43,247 nt of DNA from Bacteroidales bacterium (GCA_030668615.1 DAOUTQ010000004.1:1-43247); one strand, 5' to 3'; positions 25,782-35,456 are shown, counted from the first letter of the stretch. The notes: generated from the letters alone by a model not told the origin. A program made the numbers and translations.

Positions 25782-26606
25782 ATGGCTCAAATAACTGCAG
25801 CTGAAGTAAATAAGCTGAGAAAAATGACCGGTGCTGGAATGATGGACTGTAAAAAGGCATTAGTTGAAGCTGAAGGTGATTTCGATAAAGCACAACAAAT
25901 CATTCGTGAAAAAGGTATGGCAATTGCTAACAAGCGTTCTGACAGAGAAGTTACTGAAGGTGTTGTTTTAGCAAAAGCTGAAGGAAATAAAGGTGCTATT
26001 ATAGCATTAAATTGTGAAACTGATTTTGTTGCTAAAAACCTGGATTTTGTAAAATTAGCAGAAAACATTCTTGAAACAGCAGTTGCAAATTCTCCTGCAG
26101 ATCTTGAAAGTCTTGTTAACATGGAAATTGAAGGTGTTAAGATTTCTGATAAAATTATCGAGCAAACAGGTGTTATCGGTGAGAAAATAGATCTTACATA
26201 TTTCGCTAAAATTGAAGCAGGACAAGTTTCTGCATATATTCATAGTGACAAAAAATTAGCAACTCTTGTTGGTTTAAATAAAGCTGGTATTGAAGAACAA
26301 ATTGGTAAAGATGTTGCAATGCAAGTTGCTGCAATGGACCCTGTTGCTGTTAATAAAGATCAGGTTTCTCCAGAAGATATCGAAAAAGAACTTGAAATTG
26401 GAAGAAATCAAGCTATCGCTGAAGGAAAACCAGAAAATTTAGTTGACAAAATTGCTCAAGGTAAATTAGGAAAATTCTTCAAAGAAAGTACTTTATTAAA
26501 CCAAGCTTTTATTAAAGAAGCTAAGATGTCTGTTGAGCAGTACCTAAAACAAGCAGATAAAGATTTAACTGTTACAGAATTTAAAAGATTTTCAATTAAG
26601 CAATAA
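25782..26606 (+). CDS. tsf: Elongation factor Ts
   Basis: EF-Ts exchanges GDP for GTP on EF-Tu. The 274-residue protein opens with the UBA-like domain and its hallmark MTGAGMMDCKKALVEAEGDFDKA, followed by the core domain with IIALNCETDFVAKN, the part contacting EF-Tu. It is the last gene of the rplM-rpsI-rpsB-tsf unit, and a strong terminator follows 21 nt after the stop. Confidence 0.98.
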   Translation: MAQITAAEVNKLRKMTGAGMMDCKKALVEAEGDFDKAQQIIREKGMAIANKRSDREVTEGVVLAKAEGNKGAIIALNCETDFVAKNLDFVKLAENILETAVANSPADLESLVNMEIEGVKISDKIIEQTGVIGEKIDLTYFAKIEAGQVSAYIHSDKKLATLVGLNKAGIEEQIGKDVAMQVAAMDPVAVNKDQVSPEDIEKELEIGRNQAIAEGKPENLVDKIAQGKLGKFFKESTLLNQAFIKEAKMSVEQYLKQADKDLTVTEFKRFSIKQ

Positions 26607-26627
26607 TCTTTTTTATATAGAATTATC

Positions 26628-26657
26628 AAGGGAGTTCGTTTTGAACTCCCTTTTTTT
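26628..26657 (+). terminator. Intrinsic terminator of the rplM-tsf operon
   Basis: AAGGGAGTTC (26628-26637) and GAACTCCCTT (26643-26652) form a perfect 10-bp stem with a 5-nt loop; a run of seven T begins at 26651. This is the clearest terminator in the window. Confidence 0.92.
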
Positions 26658-26687
26658 ATTTTATTTTTATCGTAAAATATAGATAAA

Positions 26688-27632
26688 ATGAGAATAACAA
26701 TACTTGAGCCAATCGGAATTACTCCTAATTCCCTATTAAAGATAAAAGCAAATTTTGAATCTTCAGGTCATGAGTTTATAACATATGATAATAGACCCGA
26801 AAACAATGCTGAAATAATAAAACTAGCACGAAATACAGATGTACTAATCCTAAGTAATCTTCCATTGTCAGAAGATGTTATAAAGCAATGTGAATGCTTA
26901 AAAATGATTTCTGTTGCATTTGCAGGCGTTGATCATATACCAATGGATTTATGCAGGGAAAAAAATATTTTGGTATCTAATGCCGCTGGATATTCAAATC
27001 ATGCTGTTGCTGAATTAGTTATTGGATCGGCAATCAATCTTTACAGAAAATTGAATTGGTGCGATACTCAAACAAAGAAGTCTAATACGCGTGAAGGATT
27101 CTTAGGATCTGAATTACATGGAAAAACATTTGGAATAATTGGATTTGGAGAAATTGGTTCACAAGTAGCACATATTGCAAATGCATTTGGTTGTAAAGTT
27201 CTTGCTTTTTCAAGAACAAAAAAAGATATTGCTAACGTTGAATTTTTAGATTTAGAAACCGTGTTAGAAGAGAGTGATATTGTTTCTATTCATGTGCCAT
27301 TAACTGATGAAACCAAGCATTTAATTGGTGAAAAAGAACTTCTATTACTAAAGCCATCTGCAATATTAATTAATACTGCCAGAGGTGCAATAATTGATAA
27401 TGCAGCACTTGCATCTGCGTTGAAGAAAAGCCTAATTGCTGGTACTGCTGTTGATGTATATGAAAAAGAACCTCCATTGGAAAAAGGTTATACTTTATTT
27501 GATGCACCAAATACCATTTTACTTCCACATATTGGTTATGCAACTAAAGAAGCCATAGAATTACGAGGAGAAATTGTAATTAAAAATATAGAAACCTGGA
27601 TTAAAGGAAATCCGCAGAATGTTATGAATTAA
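26688..27632 (+). CDS. D-isomer-specific 2-hydroxyacid dehydrogenase
   Basis: This 314-residue NAD(P)-dependent oxidoreductase interconverts a 2-hydroxyacid and a 2-ketoacid. The Rossmann loop GFGEIG is at 152-157. The catalytic set is complete: Arg232 (TARGAIID), Glu261 (YEKEPP) and His281 (LLPHIG). The N-terminal flavodoxin-like substrate domain has the VAFAGVDHIP segment near 76-85. Family members include phosphoglycerate, glyoxylate and lactate dehydrogenases, and the substrate cannot be fixed from sequence. It lies alone after the tsf terminator. Confidence 0.92.
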   Translation: MRITILEPIGITPNSLLKIKANFESSGHEFITYDNRPENNAEIIKLARNTDVLILSNLPLSEDVIKQCECLKMISVAFAGVDHIPMDLCREKNILVSNAAGYSNHAVAELVIGSAINLYRKLNWCDTQTKKSNTREGFLGSELHGKTFGIIGFGEIGSQVAHIANAFGCKVLAFSRTKKDIANVEFLDLETVLEESDIVSIHVPLTDETKHLIGEKELLLLKPSAILINTARGAIIDNAALASALKKSLIAGTAVDVYEKEPPLEKGYTLFDAPNTILLPHIGYATKEAIELRGEIVIKNIETWIKGNPQNVMN

Positions 27633-27642
27633 TTTATTTTGT

Positions 27643-27849
27643 ATGGACGATTTTGAATTATGAAGACAGTCGGTACAGCAGTGCAATAAATGTATATTAA
27701 GTACAACAAGAACAAATGTTGTTTTTGGAGAAGGTAATAGAAATGCAGATGTTATGTATGTTAATTTCTCAGGCAAAACTAATTTATTGGTTATTTATTC
27801 AAAGAATGCCAATTTTTATGTAATTTTAAAATATTCATTTCATGTATAA
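27643..27849 (+). pseudogene. Remnant of a family 4 (4Fe-4S) uracil-DNA glycosylase
   Basis: From an ATG at 27643 the frame meets a TGA at 27661 and then reads CNKCILSTTRTNVVFGEG followed by NRNADVMYV (27682-27762). That is the N-terminal block of type 4 uracil-DNA glycosylases: two Fe-S Cys in CxxC, then the R-T-N-x-V-x-G-E-G motif. The expected G-E-x-P-G...ED active-site stretch is missing. The frame instead jumps to NFSGKTNLL, which resembles the later F-V-G-x-x-G-x-LL block, as if about 15 codons were deleted. It ends at TAA 27847. An early stop, internal deletion and missing C-terminal 100 or more residues (with the other two Cys) make it non-functional. The identification rests on motif memory, not a search. 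Confidence 0.7.
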
Positions 27850-27883
27850 GATGTATAAATATAAATTTTTAATTAAATTACTT

Positions 27884-28891
27884 ATGAGAAAAATAAGAGC
27901 TTTTCTATTAATTTTAGGACTTTCAACTTTATTTCTATTTTCATGCGACGATGAAGGCAATCCCTTTATTAACGAAGCACCTATAATTAATGAACAAATT
28001 TTTAGCATTAATGAGAATTCACCGAATGGAACAGTTGTGGATACTGTATTAGCTATTGATAACAATTCTAACCAAAATTTATCATTTAATATTGTTGAGG
28101 GAAACTCAAATGATGTTTTTAATATTAATGAAAACACAGGTATACTTTATGTAAATAACGTCAAATATCTAGATTACGAAGCTACCCCAGTATTTGAATT
28201 AACTATTGAGGTTACAGATAATTATGAAAACCCACTTTCAATATCAGGTAAAATAACAATTAATTTATTGGACATTCAGCCAACTAATTCTGGACTTGTT
28301 TCATATTATTCTTTTGAAAATGATGTTCAAGATATATTTGGCGAAAATAACGGTGATGAAAATAACGTAAGTTATATTTCGGGGTATCCAAATAAAAATA
28401 ATGCTGTTACTTTTAATGGAATTGATAGTTATGTGAGTCTGCAAAACGCATTTGACCATGAGACAATGACATTAAACTTATGGTTTAATCCGCATGAAAT
28501 TACAAGTGAATATGGCATTGTTTACACATCAGATAATCCAACGTTAGAATATGGCTTACACAACATTCTAGTCGTAAAAAATAATGAAGGTGTAAATCGT
28601 CTCTCCGTTAATGTTTCAGGTCAAAACTACAATGCTGATCTTGAAGAAGGAGAATGGTATAATATCGCAATAGTGCGAAATAATAAGAATTACAATTATT
28701 ATTTAAATGGGGAAATTGTTCAGTCTGGTTCTTTTGAAAATTATCTTACTTCTCAGGATAGCTCCTCAAGCGCCATACTTGGATGTTTAAGAACATTAGA
28801 TAATAATTATTTTAAAGGACAATTAGATGATGTAAGAATCTATAATAGGGAACTAACCAAAGCAGAAATAAAAACAATCTTTCAAGAATAA
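27884..28891 (+). CDS. Lipoprotein with cadherin-like and LamG-like domains
   Basis: The ATG at 27884 places a lipoprotein signal at the N-terminus (MRKIRAF, hydrophobic run, FLFSC with Cys21), so I prefer it to the ATG at 27842, which adds 14 residues. The protein then has 335 residues. Residues about 30-135 match a cadherin-type module (NEAPIINEQIFSINENSPNGT, then VLYV..LDYE and ELTIEVTD). Residues about 140-335 look like a concanavalin A/LamG jelly roll (GLVSYYSFEN, TFNGIDSYV, LNLWFNP, QLDDVRIYNREL). It is probably a surface-exposed, glycan- or protein-binding lipoprotein. No neighbour explains its role. A hairpin terminator follows. Confidence 0.85.
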   Translation: MRKIRAFLLILGLSTLFLFSCDDEGNPFINEAPIINEQIFSINENSPNGTVVDTVLAIDNNSNQNLSFNIVEGNSNDVFNINENTGILYVNNVKYLDYEATPVFELTIEVTDNYENPLSISGKITINLLDIQPTNSGLVSYYSFENDVQDIFGENNGDENNVSYISGYPNKNNAVTFNGIDSYVSLQNAFDHETMTLNLWFNPHEITSEYGIVYTSDNPTLEYGLHNILVVKNNEGVNRLSVNVSGQNYNADLEEGEWYNIAIVRNNKNYNYYLNGEIVQSGSFENYLTSQDSSSSAILGCLRTLDNNYFKGQLDDVRIYNRELTKAEIKTIFQE

Positions 28892-29009
28892 TAATTGACT
28901 TTTAAAATAAAAGTACAAAAACAATCATCATGCAACATAAAGGGTGTGAATAAAAGCCGTGACTATTAACTGCCCGACTACTAATGGCATATGGGATTAT
29001 TTTAAATTA
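28892..29009. other. Non-coding gap before the shared terminator
   Basis: No tRNA, promoter or conserved coding trace was recognised between the lipoprotein stop and the terminator. A short ACTTTT/AAAAGT inverted repeat at 28898-28914 is weak. Confidence 0.4.
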
Positions 29010-29045
29010 TGAAGGCTGTCCTACAAGGACAGCCTTCATTTTATT
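29010..29045. terminator. Bidirectional hairpin terminator
   Basis: TGAAGGCTGTCCT (29010-29022) and AGGACAGCCTTCA (29026-29038) form a perfect 13-bp stem with a 3-nt loop, followed on the + strand by a T-rich tract. It separates the convergent lipoprotein and queA genes. Confidence 0.85.
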
Positions 29046-29060
29046 TATCTTAAATATATT

Positions 29061-30110
29061 TTAAATAATCAACATTGCATCTCCGTAAGTTCCAAATCGA
29101 TATTCTTCTTTTATTGCAGCTTTATAAGCATCTAAAGTAACATCATAACCACCAAATGCACTAACCATCATAAGTAAAGTTGAATAAGGAAGATGGAAAT
29201 TTGAAATCATCATGTTTGGAACTCTTACCTGATATGGTGGAAAAATGAACTTGTTTGTCCATCCATCATATGGCTTAAGATGCCCTTGTGTAGAAACCGA
29301 AGATTCAAGAGTTCTAAGAACTGTTGTTCCAACTGCTATTATATTGCTTTTGTTATCTTTTGCTTTGTTAACCTTATCAACGGCCTCTTCAGAAATATAA
29401 ATTTTTTCAGAATCCATTTTGTGTTTAGTAAGATCCTCAACATCAACAGATCTAAAATTACCCAACCCAACATGTAAAGTTATCTCAGCAAAATCAACAC
29501 CTTTTATTTCCAGACGCTTCATTAATTCTCTACTAAAATGCATTCCAGCTGTTGGTGCTGCCACTGCTCCTTCGTGCTTTGCATAAATTGTCTGATAACG
29601 ATCTTTATCTTCTGGCTCAACTTCTCTGTTTATAAACCTTGGCAAAGGTGTTTCTCCTAATTCATACAATGTCTTTTTAAACTCTTCGTATGATCCATCA
29701 TATAAAAACCTCAATGTTCGTCCTCTGGATGTTGTATTATCAATTACCTCAGCAACTAATGAATCATCTTCTCCAAAATACAGTTTATTCCCAATTCTTA
29801 TTTTACGTGCAGGATCAACCAGAACATCCCAAAGTCTTTGTTCACGATTTAATTCACGTAAAAGAAATACTTCAATTTTTGCGCCTGTTTTTTCTTTATT
29901 ACCATACAAACGTGCTGGAAAAACTTTAGTATTATTAAATACCAAAACATCTTTATCATTAATATAATTAACGATGTCTTTAAAAATTTTATGTTCTAGC
30001 TTCCCTGTGTCTCTATGAACGACCAACAAACGTGCTTCGTCTCTGTTTTCAGACGGAAATTTTGCAATAAGTTCTTTTGGGAGATTAAATTTAAACTGAG
30101 ATAATTTCAT
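29061..30110 (-). CDS. queA: tRNA preQ1(34) S-adenosylmethionine ribosyltransferase-isomerase
   Basis: QueA transfers the ribosyl part of SAM to preQ1 in tRNA, making epoxyqueuosine. The 349 residues span the family length. Recognisable blocks are [21 protein letters not shown], the central [16 protein letters not shown] and the [19 protein letters not shown] region near the C-terminus. It follows truB by 63 nt and closes the ftsX-DUF3098-uppP-truB-queA unit. No other queuosine gene is in the window. Confidence 0.97.
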   Translation of the reverse strand: MKLSQFKFNLPKELIAKFPSENRDEARLLVVHRDTGKLEHKIFKDIVNYINDKDVLVFNNTKVFPARLYGNKEKTGAKIEVFLLRELNREQRLWDVLVDPARKIRIGNKLYFGEDDSLVAEVIDNTTSRGRTLRFLYDGSYEEFKKTLYELGETPLPRFINREVEPEDKDRYQTIYAKHEGAVAAPTAGMHFSRELMKRLEIKGVDFAEITLHVGLGNFRSVDVEDLTKHKMDSEKIYISEEAVDKVNKAKDNKSNIIAVGTTVLRTLESSVSTQGHLKPYDGWTNKFIFPPYQVRVPNMMISNFHLPYSTLLMMVSAFGGYDVTLDAYKAAIKEEYRFGTYGDAMLII

Positions 30111-30173
30111 TAATTTAAATTATTATATGGTTATACATGAATGACCTGCTTATACGCAGGAATATTGGATTTG

Positions 30174-30899
30174 TTACAAATTTTTTAAAACCTCTTCTAT
30201 TTCCTCAATCGTTACGGAAGATTCTAATTTATAGCTTCCTATACGAGTTCTTACTAATTTTACTAAATGTGCACCAGAATCTAATTTTTTTCCTAAATCA
30301 TTGGCAAGAGAACGAATATATGTTCCTTTGCTACATACTATTCTCAATGTAATACTTGGCAAATCAAAATTTACCAATTCAAGTTCAGATATTGTTATTT
30401 TATTTGCTTTAAGTTCAAGCTCTTCACCTTTTCGAGCATATTCGTAAGCTCTTTTTCCATTAATATTCTTTGCAGAATAAATAGGAGGTACTTGATCTTG
30501 TTCACCAATAAACATTTTTAATGTCTTTTTAACCAATTCTTCTTTAATATGATCGGTTGGAAAAGACTTGTCATATTCTGTTTCTAAATCATAAGAAGGA
30601 GTTGTTTTTCCAAGTTCAATTGTTGCAACATACTCTTTTTCATCAGCCATTAATTCACTAATCTTTTTTGTTGCTTTTCCTGTACACAAAATAACAAGCC
30701 CTTCTGCTAAAGGATCAAGTGTTCCTGCATGACCAACTTTGAAATTTTTTTGTTTTATATCAACAACTGAACGAAGTTTTTTCCAAATTAGATTTTTCAC
30801 CTTTTTTACTACGTCGAAAGATGTCCACTCGTAAGGTTTATTAACCGGAATAATTTTACCCGCTTGAAACTCTTCTATGTTGCTAACCTCAACCTTCAT
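30174..30899 (-). CDS. truB: tRNA pseudouridine(55) synthase
   Basis: TruB isomerises U55 of tRNA to pseudouridine. In 241 residues the N-terminal KPYEWTSFDVV motif is followed by GHAGTLDPLAEGLVI with catalytic Asp62, then YSAKNINGKRAYEYAR and CSKGTYIRSLANDLG. The C-terminal PUA domain of some TruB proteins is absent, as in many short versions. It begins 1 nt before the uppP stop. Confidence 0.97.
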   Translation of the reverse strand: MKVEVSNIEEFQAGKIIPVNKPYEWTSFDVVKKVKNLIWKKLRSVVDIKQKNFKVGHAGTLDPLAEGLVILCTGKATKKISELMADEKEYVATIELGKTTPSYDLETEYDKSFPTDHIKEELVKKTLKMFIGEQDQVPPIYSAKNINGKRAYEYARKGEELELKANKITISELELVNFDLPSITLRIVCSKGTYIRSLANDLGKKLDSGAHLVKLVRTRIGSYKLESSVTIEEIEEVLKNL

Positions 30900-31691
30900 C
30901 TATACAACTGAATATATTATTGCAACTACACCTACTATAAAACAATACAATGCAAAATAAACAAGCTTACTGTTTTTTACGAGTTTTATCATCCAACTAC
31001 ATGCTAACAATCCTGTTAAAAAGGCTGCTACAAATCCAACTGTTGTTGGAATTACCATTTCGGATGATAAAGTAAAATCGGATGACAATAAATCCTGTGC
31101 CATTTTACCCAAAATAAGTGGAACAACCATTAAAAATGAAAAGCGTGTAGCTTTTGTACGATCCATTCCAAGCAAAACAGATGTGGAAATTGTAGCTCCT
31201 GAACGTGAAATACCGGGCATTATAGCTATTGCTTGTGAAATCCCAATAATTAATGCATTAACAAATGATACTCCCTTTTTGGTCGTTTTTGCTTTATCTG
31301 CTAAAAACAATAATCCTCCCGTAACTAACAACATAAATGCAACAAGAATAATATTACCGTCGAACAGAGATTCAATTTGTTCATTAAAAACGACTCCCAC
31401 AAATGCAGCAGGAATCATTGATAGAATTATTTTAACAGAAAATATGGTTTGTTCGTTCCAATTAAACTGCAATAAGCCTAAAAGAATTTCCCATATCTCT
31501 TTTCTAAATATAACTATAGTACTTAAAGCAGTTGCACCATGAAGCATAACAGTCATAAACATGCTTTCCTGAGGTAAAGCTTCATTGCTAAAAATTGCCT
31601 TAACCAATTCCAAATGTCCACTGCTACTAACAGGCAAAAACTCTGTAAGACCTTGAATAATTCCAAGGACTAGGGCTTCAATCCAATCCAT
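30900..31691 (-). CDS. uppP: Undecaprenyl-diphosphate phosphatase
   Basis: This 263-residue integral membrane protein removes a phosphate from undecaprenyl diphosphate so that the lipid carrier can be reused for peptidoglycan and surface glycans. The active-site motifs QGLTEFLPVSSSGH (residues 13-26) and MPGISRSGATIS (158-169) are both present, with about eight membrane segments. It lies between the DUF3098 gene (18 nt) and truB (0 nt apart), and its product serves lipid-linked glycan pathways such as the one at 35.5-43.2 kb. Confidence 0.97.
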   Translation of the reverse strand: MDWIEALVLGIIQGLTEFLPVSSSGHLELVKAIFSNEALPQESMFMTVMLHGATALSTIVIFRKEIWEILLGLLQFNWNEQTIFSVKIILSMIPAAFVGVVFNEQIESLFDGNIILVAFMLLVTGGLLFLADKAKTTKKGVSFVNALIIGISQAIAIMPGISRSGATISTSVLLGMDRTKATRFSFLMVVPLILGKMAQDLLSSDFTLSSEMVIPTTVGFVAAFLTGLLACSWMIKLVKNSKLVYFALYCFIVGVVAIIYSVV

Positions 31692-31709
31692 AATATATTT
31701 ATAAAATGC

Positions 31710-31976
31710 TTATTCTTCCGTTTCTTTAGGTTTTTTCATTATTGCATAAATTTCAAAAATGAAACCTGCTAAAACGATAATCGGTGCAAGAGTAATTCGT
31801 CTGAAACTAAATATTTCCTCGTTAAATTCATTTGGACTTTCGGCCTTCCCTCCAATCATTAAAAGAAAACCAAATACTATAATGGCAAAACCAATTACTA
31901 AAAGAATATAATTTTCTCTTGCAAGAGCAAATTCAATCTTCTTTTCTTCTGGCTTATTCTTCTTAGACATTTTCAA
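31710..31976 (-). CDS. DUF3098 small membrane protein
   Basis: This 88-residue protein has a charged N-terminus (KKNKPEEKK) and two membrane helices, around YILLVIGFAIIVFGFLLMIGG and IVLAGFIFEIYAIM, joined by a short loop with an SPNEFNEEIFSFRR segment. Size, topology and position between ftsX and uppP match the Bacteroidota DUF3098 family. The role is unknown, perhaps linked to FtsX or the cell envelope. The gap to ftsX is 10 nt. Confidence 0.85.
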   Translation of the reverse strand: MKMSKKNKPEEKKIEFALARENYILLVIGFAIIVFGFLLMIGGKAESPNEFNEEIFSFRRITLAPIIVLAGFIFEIYAIMKKPKETEE

Positions 31977-31986
31977 ATTATTTTAA

Positions 31987-32865
31987 TTAATAATACAATT
32001 TATCCACTTTCATTCTCAAATACTTGGATACAGCAAAAAATGTTAAAATCCAGTTAATTATAATGCCAAATATCAATACACTCAAAAATAACATTCCTAT
32101 AATTTCCACATCTTGAAAGCTTATAATTTCCTTGAACTCTTTTTGTGCAGCATACACTATGCCTGTTAAAAATCCCATTGCAAGTATTGCAGCAATAATT
32201 CCATTTCCTGCGCTTTTATATAAAAACGGTCTTCGGATAAATCCTCGTGTTGCTCCAACAAGCAGCATAGTATTTATTAAAAATCGCTTTGAATATACTG
32301 AAAGCCTAATTGTGCTGTTTATTAAAGTTATTGCTACCAAAAATAATAAGCCGCTAAATATTAAAATAATTAGACTAATCTTTCTTATATTTTCGTTAAC
32401 GAGGCTAATCAATGATTTCTGGTAAAAAACTTCTTTTATCTGCTCGTATTGCTTAAACTCTTTTTCAATAACCTCAATGCTATCCTGATTTGCATATTCT
32501 GCATGCATATGAACTTCGATAGAAGCTAATAATGGATTGAACCCAAGAAATTCTACAAAATCCTCACCCAACTCTTTCTTCAACTCTTCGGCTGCCTCTT
32601 CTTTTGTAATATACTTCGTTGATTTCACGTATTCAGCTGCGTCAAGGCTTTTTTGTAATAAAATAACATCAACTTCTTTCACATTTTCCTTTAAAATAAC
32701 AGAGAAACCTATGTTTTCTTTTACATATTCTGATAAGCGTTGTGCATTTAATACCAAAATACCCATAAGCCCTAAAAGAAAAAGCACTAAAGAAATACTA
32801 ATTACAGAAGTAAAGTAAGAACTTCTTAATCTGCGCTTTGTGCTATTTGTTTCTTTTTTACCCAT
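31987..32865 (-). CDS. ftsX: FtsX-like cell-division ABC permease
   Basis: FtsX works with FtsE to control peptidoglycan hydrolases at the division site. This 292-residue protein has the standard topology: one N-terminal membrane helix (SVISISLVLFLLGLMGILVL), a periplasmic domain of roughly 120 residues (ENIGFSVILKENV..., the ECD), and three more membrane helices in the C-terminal FtsX domain. The FtsE ATPase is not encoded next to it, as is common in this phylum. It heads the ftsX-DUF3098-uppP-truB-queA unit and has a TATCTTTG element upstream. Confidence 0.93.
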   Translation of the reverse strand: MGKKETNSTKRRLRSSYFTSVISISLVLFLLGLMGILVLNAQRLSEYVKENIGFSVILKENVKEVDVILLQKSLDAAEYVKSTKYITKEEAAEELKKELGEDFVEFLGFNPLLASIEVHMHAEYANQDSIEVIEKEFKQYEQIKEVFYQKSLISLVNENIRKISLIILIFSGLLFLVAITLINSTIRLSVYSKRFLINTMLLVGATRGFIRRPFLYKSAGNGIIAAILAMGFLTGIVYAAQKEFKEIISFQDVEIIGMLFLSVLIFGIIINWILTFFAVSKYLRMKVDKLYY

Positions 32866-32884
32866 TCCTTTTTAAATAATCGTG

Positions 32885-32892
32885 CAAAGATA
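32885..32892 (-). promoter_or_regulatory. Promoter -7 element of the ftsX-queA unit
   Basis: On the - strand this reads TATCTTTG, a full match to TAnnTTTG, 19 nt before the ftsX ATG. A -33 TTG at the proper spacing was not found. Confidence 0.5.
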
Positions 32893-32942
32893 CAAATAAA
32901 TATGTTATTGAACGACCTTAATATATCTGAATAACAAACTGT

Positions 32943-35375
32943 TTATTTGCTGTTTTTATTATAAAAAATTACAAGCTCCCTTCCAAAAACCAAAACTAAA
33001 AATACCAATAAAATAATTGAGCCAGCTAAAGAAACCTTATTTCCCATTTTATATGAATCAGGTTCAAATTTAAACTCAATAGTATGATTACCCTCTGGAA
33101 CAACCATTGATCTTAAAACATAATTAACTCTAAAATGATCTGCCACATTTCCATCAATATATACATTCCATCCTTTAGAATAATATATCTCGGAAAAAAC
33201 AGCGAGCTTTTCATTTGCACAATTTGCAAAATATGTTAGGTGATTTGGTTTATACTCTTTAAGTTCAATGAAGGATGCTGTATCCGTAATAAAATTCTTG
33301 CCTTGTACAAATTCTTCAAAACGTTGATCTACAACAGCTTCTCGAGAAGGATCAAACTCACTTAAAGCTTGAATTTCTGCATCTGCATCTGGAACAATTC
33401 TATAATCCTCAACAAACCATGCATTTCCTAATGCTTCCTGATTATATTGTGCAACAGGCTGCCTGTTGTTATCAGGAACAATAAAATATTTTGTATTTAA
33501 CATATTTAATACATCCATATTATTTTTCGAGATTTGATGCTCTATCAACTCCTGATATCTTCTCATCTTAGCACCGTGATATCCACCTATTGATTTATGA
33601 AAATATGAAGTGCTGGCATCATTAAAAGGATCAACAGTAAGGTTTAGAACCCGGAAGTTTGGATCTCTATCCTGCAAAATTCTTTGATTTGCCTGAGACA
33701 TTTTGAAAGGTTCTTTTGCTTCCCTTTTTGTAACAAAATTATCATTGTTTAAATATCTGCGATCAATTGCCCACATATCAACCAATATTAAAACTATTAA
33801 TGCTGCAAATGCGTAATTCTTTTTTAACTTGTTCTTTAAAAATGCATAAACTACTATTGCCGAAAGCAATATAAACATGAATGATCTAAATGCATCTTTT
33901 CGTAACAACATTTTTCGATCTTCTCTTAAGGCATCAACTAATGCTTGTCCGCCCTGTGCAATATATCCCTGATCAGAATTTGCAGCAAAATCAAAAAACA
34001 AACCCGGAAGTAAGGCGAAAAATAAGGCGATTCCTCCAACAATGTAAAATGAGTTTTTGAATGCTTTTTCAAGTTTAATCTGGTCTTCGCCATTCTCAAA
34101 TACTTTTTTCAGTGCAATAATTGCCATTAAAGGAACTGTAAATTGAGCAATAACAAGAGTCATAGCAACAACTCTAAACTTGTTATATCCAGGGAAATAA
34201 TCGAGAAATAAATTTGTAAAGAAAGGGAAATTATGACCCCAGGATAACATAACAGACAAAACAGTTGCAAATATTAACCACCATTTAATTTTAGGATCAA
34301 CAATAAAAATTCCAAAAACAAAGAAAAACATTATTATGGCTCCGAAATATACGGGCCCTGATGTACCTGGCTGATCGCCCCAATATAAAGGCAATTGCTT
34401 AATTACCTGCGATGCATATTTTTCACCCTGTAATTTTTTAAAAAACTCAAATGAAGCAGAATTTTCTCCTACAGGCCCCGCGCTTGCTCCTCCGTTAAAA
34501 TTCGGAATTAATAATGTTAAAGTCTCATCAATACCATAGCTCCATGCAGTTGCATAATCTTTATCTAGCCCAGATGTTTTATTGCTCTCATTGTGTGTTA
34601 ACTCTGATTTCCCACGAATGGAGTACTTACCATATTCAAGTGTTGGTATTATCTTTGAGGAATTTGAAGCTAAAGCAAGCATCGCCACAATTATTAGTAT
34701 TCCTGTTGCTTTCAAAAAATTTACCCATTTTCTTTCCTTAACTACGTATACAAACTCTACCAAACCAAATATCAAAACAATTATAAGAGTATAATATGTG
34801 ATTTGGAGGTGATTTGATAAAAGCTGCAGTGCAAGAAATAAAGATGCAACTGCAGAACCCAACAATAATTTTCCGCGATAAGCTTGATATATTCCAGCAA
34901 TAATAGGCGACATATAAGCAATAGCAAAAACTTTAGTGTTATGTCCGGCCGATATTATTATAAAAAAGTAGGACGAAAACGTAAATGCAATTGCACCTGC
35001 TAAGCTTAACCATGGATTAACTCCAAATATTAGTAAGGAAAAATAGAATCCAAGTAAACACAGAAACACTTGAGATGCAGGCCTTTCAAATGTTTTTAAA
35101 AAATTGTCAATATGCTTAATTAAATTGCTTTTTGATTGTACAGAAATCAAATAAGCAGGCATACCACCAAACATACTATTAGTCCACAACGCCTCCTCTC
35201 CAGTAGCTTTTCTATAATCAACAATTTCCTTTGACATGCCTAAAAATGTTGTTTTATCGTGCTGCCGAATAACTTTTCCTTCAAGCAATGGGCTGAAATA
35301 TATAAATGATATTGCTATAAAAATTAGTATGGCAATAAGATGTGGTAATATTTTATTTATGAGTTGCTTATTCAT
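32943..35375 (-). CDS. YfhO-like multi-pass membrane protein
   Basis: This 810-residue protein has about 11-13 membrane segments, then a large extracytoplasmic C-terminal region ending in a final membrane helix (SLAGSIILLVFLVLVFGREL). That layout and GT-C features near the N-terminus (IRQHDKTTFLGMSKEI) fit the YfhO family (PF09586). In Firmicutes YfhO is involved in glycosylating lipoteichoic acid. In Bacteroidota the acceptor is unknown. The C-terminal NHTIEFKFEPDSY motif near 770 is typical of YfhO homologues. It lies 77 nt upstream of ftsX on the same strand and diverges from the glycan operon. Confidence 0.85.
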   Translation of the reverse strand: MNKQLINKILPHLIAILIFIAISFIYFSPLLEGKVIRQHDKTTFLGMSKEIVDYRKATGEEALWTNSMFGGMPAYLISVQSKSNLIKHIDNFLKTFERPASQVFLCLLGFYFSLLIFGVNPWLSLAGAIAFTFSSYFFIIISAGHNTKVFAIAYMSPIIAGIYQAYRGKLLLGSAVASLFLALQLLSNHLQITYYTLIIVLIFGLVEFVYVVKERKWVNFLKATGILIIVAMLALASNSSKIIPTLEYGKYSIRGKSELTHNESNKTSGLDKDYATAWSYGIDETLTLLIPNFNGGASAGPVGENSASFEFFKKLQGEKYASQVIKQLPLYWGDQPGTSGPVYFGAIIMFFFVFGIFIVDPKIKWWLIFATVLSVMLSWGHNFPFFTNLFLDYFPGYNKFRVVAMTLVIAQFTVPLMAIIALKKVFENGEDQIKLEKAFKNSFYIVGGIALFFALLPGLFFDFAANSDQGYIAQGGQALVDALREDRKMLLRKDAFRSFMFILLSAIVVYAFLKNKLKKNYAFAALIVLILVDMWAIDRRYLNNDNFVTKREAKEPFKMSQANQRILQDRDPNFRVLNLTVDPFNDASTSYFHKSIGGYHGAKMRRYQELIEHQISKNNMDVLNMLNTKYFIVPDNNRQPVAQYNQEALGNAWFVEDYRIVPDADAEIQALSEFDPSREAVVDQRFEEFVQGKNFITDTASFIELKEYKPNHLTYFANCANEKLAVFSEIYYSKGWNVYIDGNVADHFRVNYVLRSMVVPEGNHTIEFKFEPDSYKMGNKVSLAGSIILLVFLVLVFGRELVIFYNKNSK

Positions 35376-35456
35376 AATAGTTATTATTAGTATTTTAAAT
35401 CAAAATGTAAACTTTAAAAATAATATAAATATTGTAATATCCTTAAATTTATTTAA

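Noticed and set aside
27842-27883. Longer start for the cadherin/LamG lipoprotein
   Set aside because: It places 14 polar and basic residues before a good lipoprotein signal; the ATG at 27884 gives a standard signal and lipobox.
28915-29009. Possible tRNA or small gene before the terminator
   Set aside because: No cloverleaf arms or T-loop consensus, and only a seven-codon ORF; nothing supportable.
30151-30170. Short hairpin CCTGC/GCAGG between truB and queA
   Set aside because: Only a 5-bp stem with no T tract; too weak to call a terminator or riboswitch (no preQ1 motif seen).
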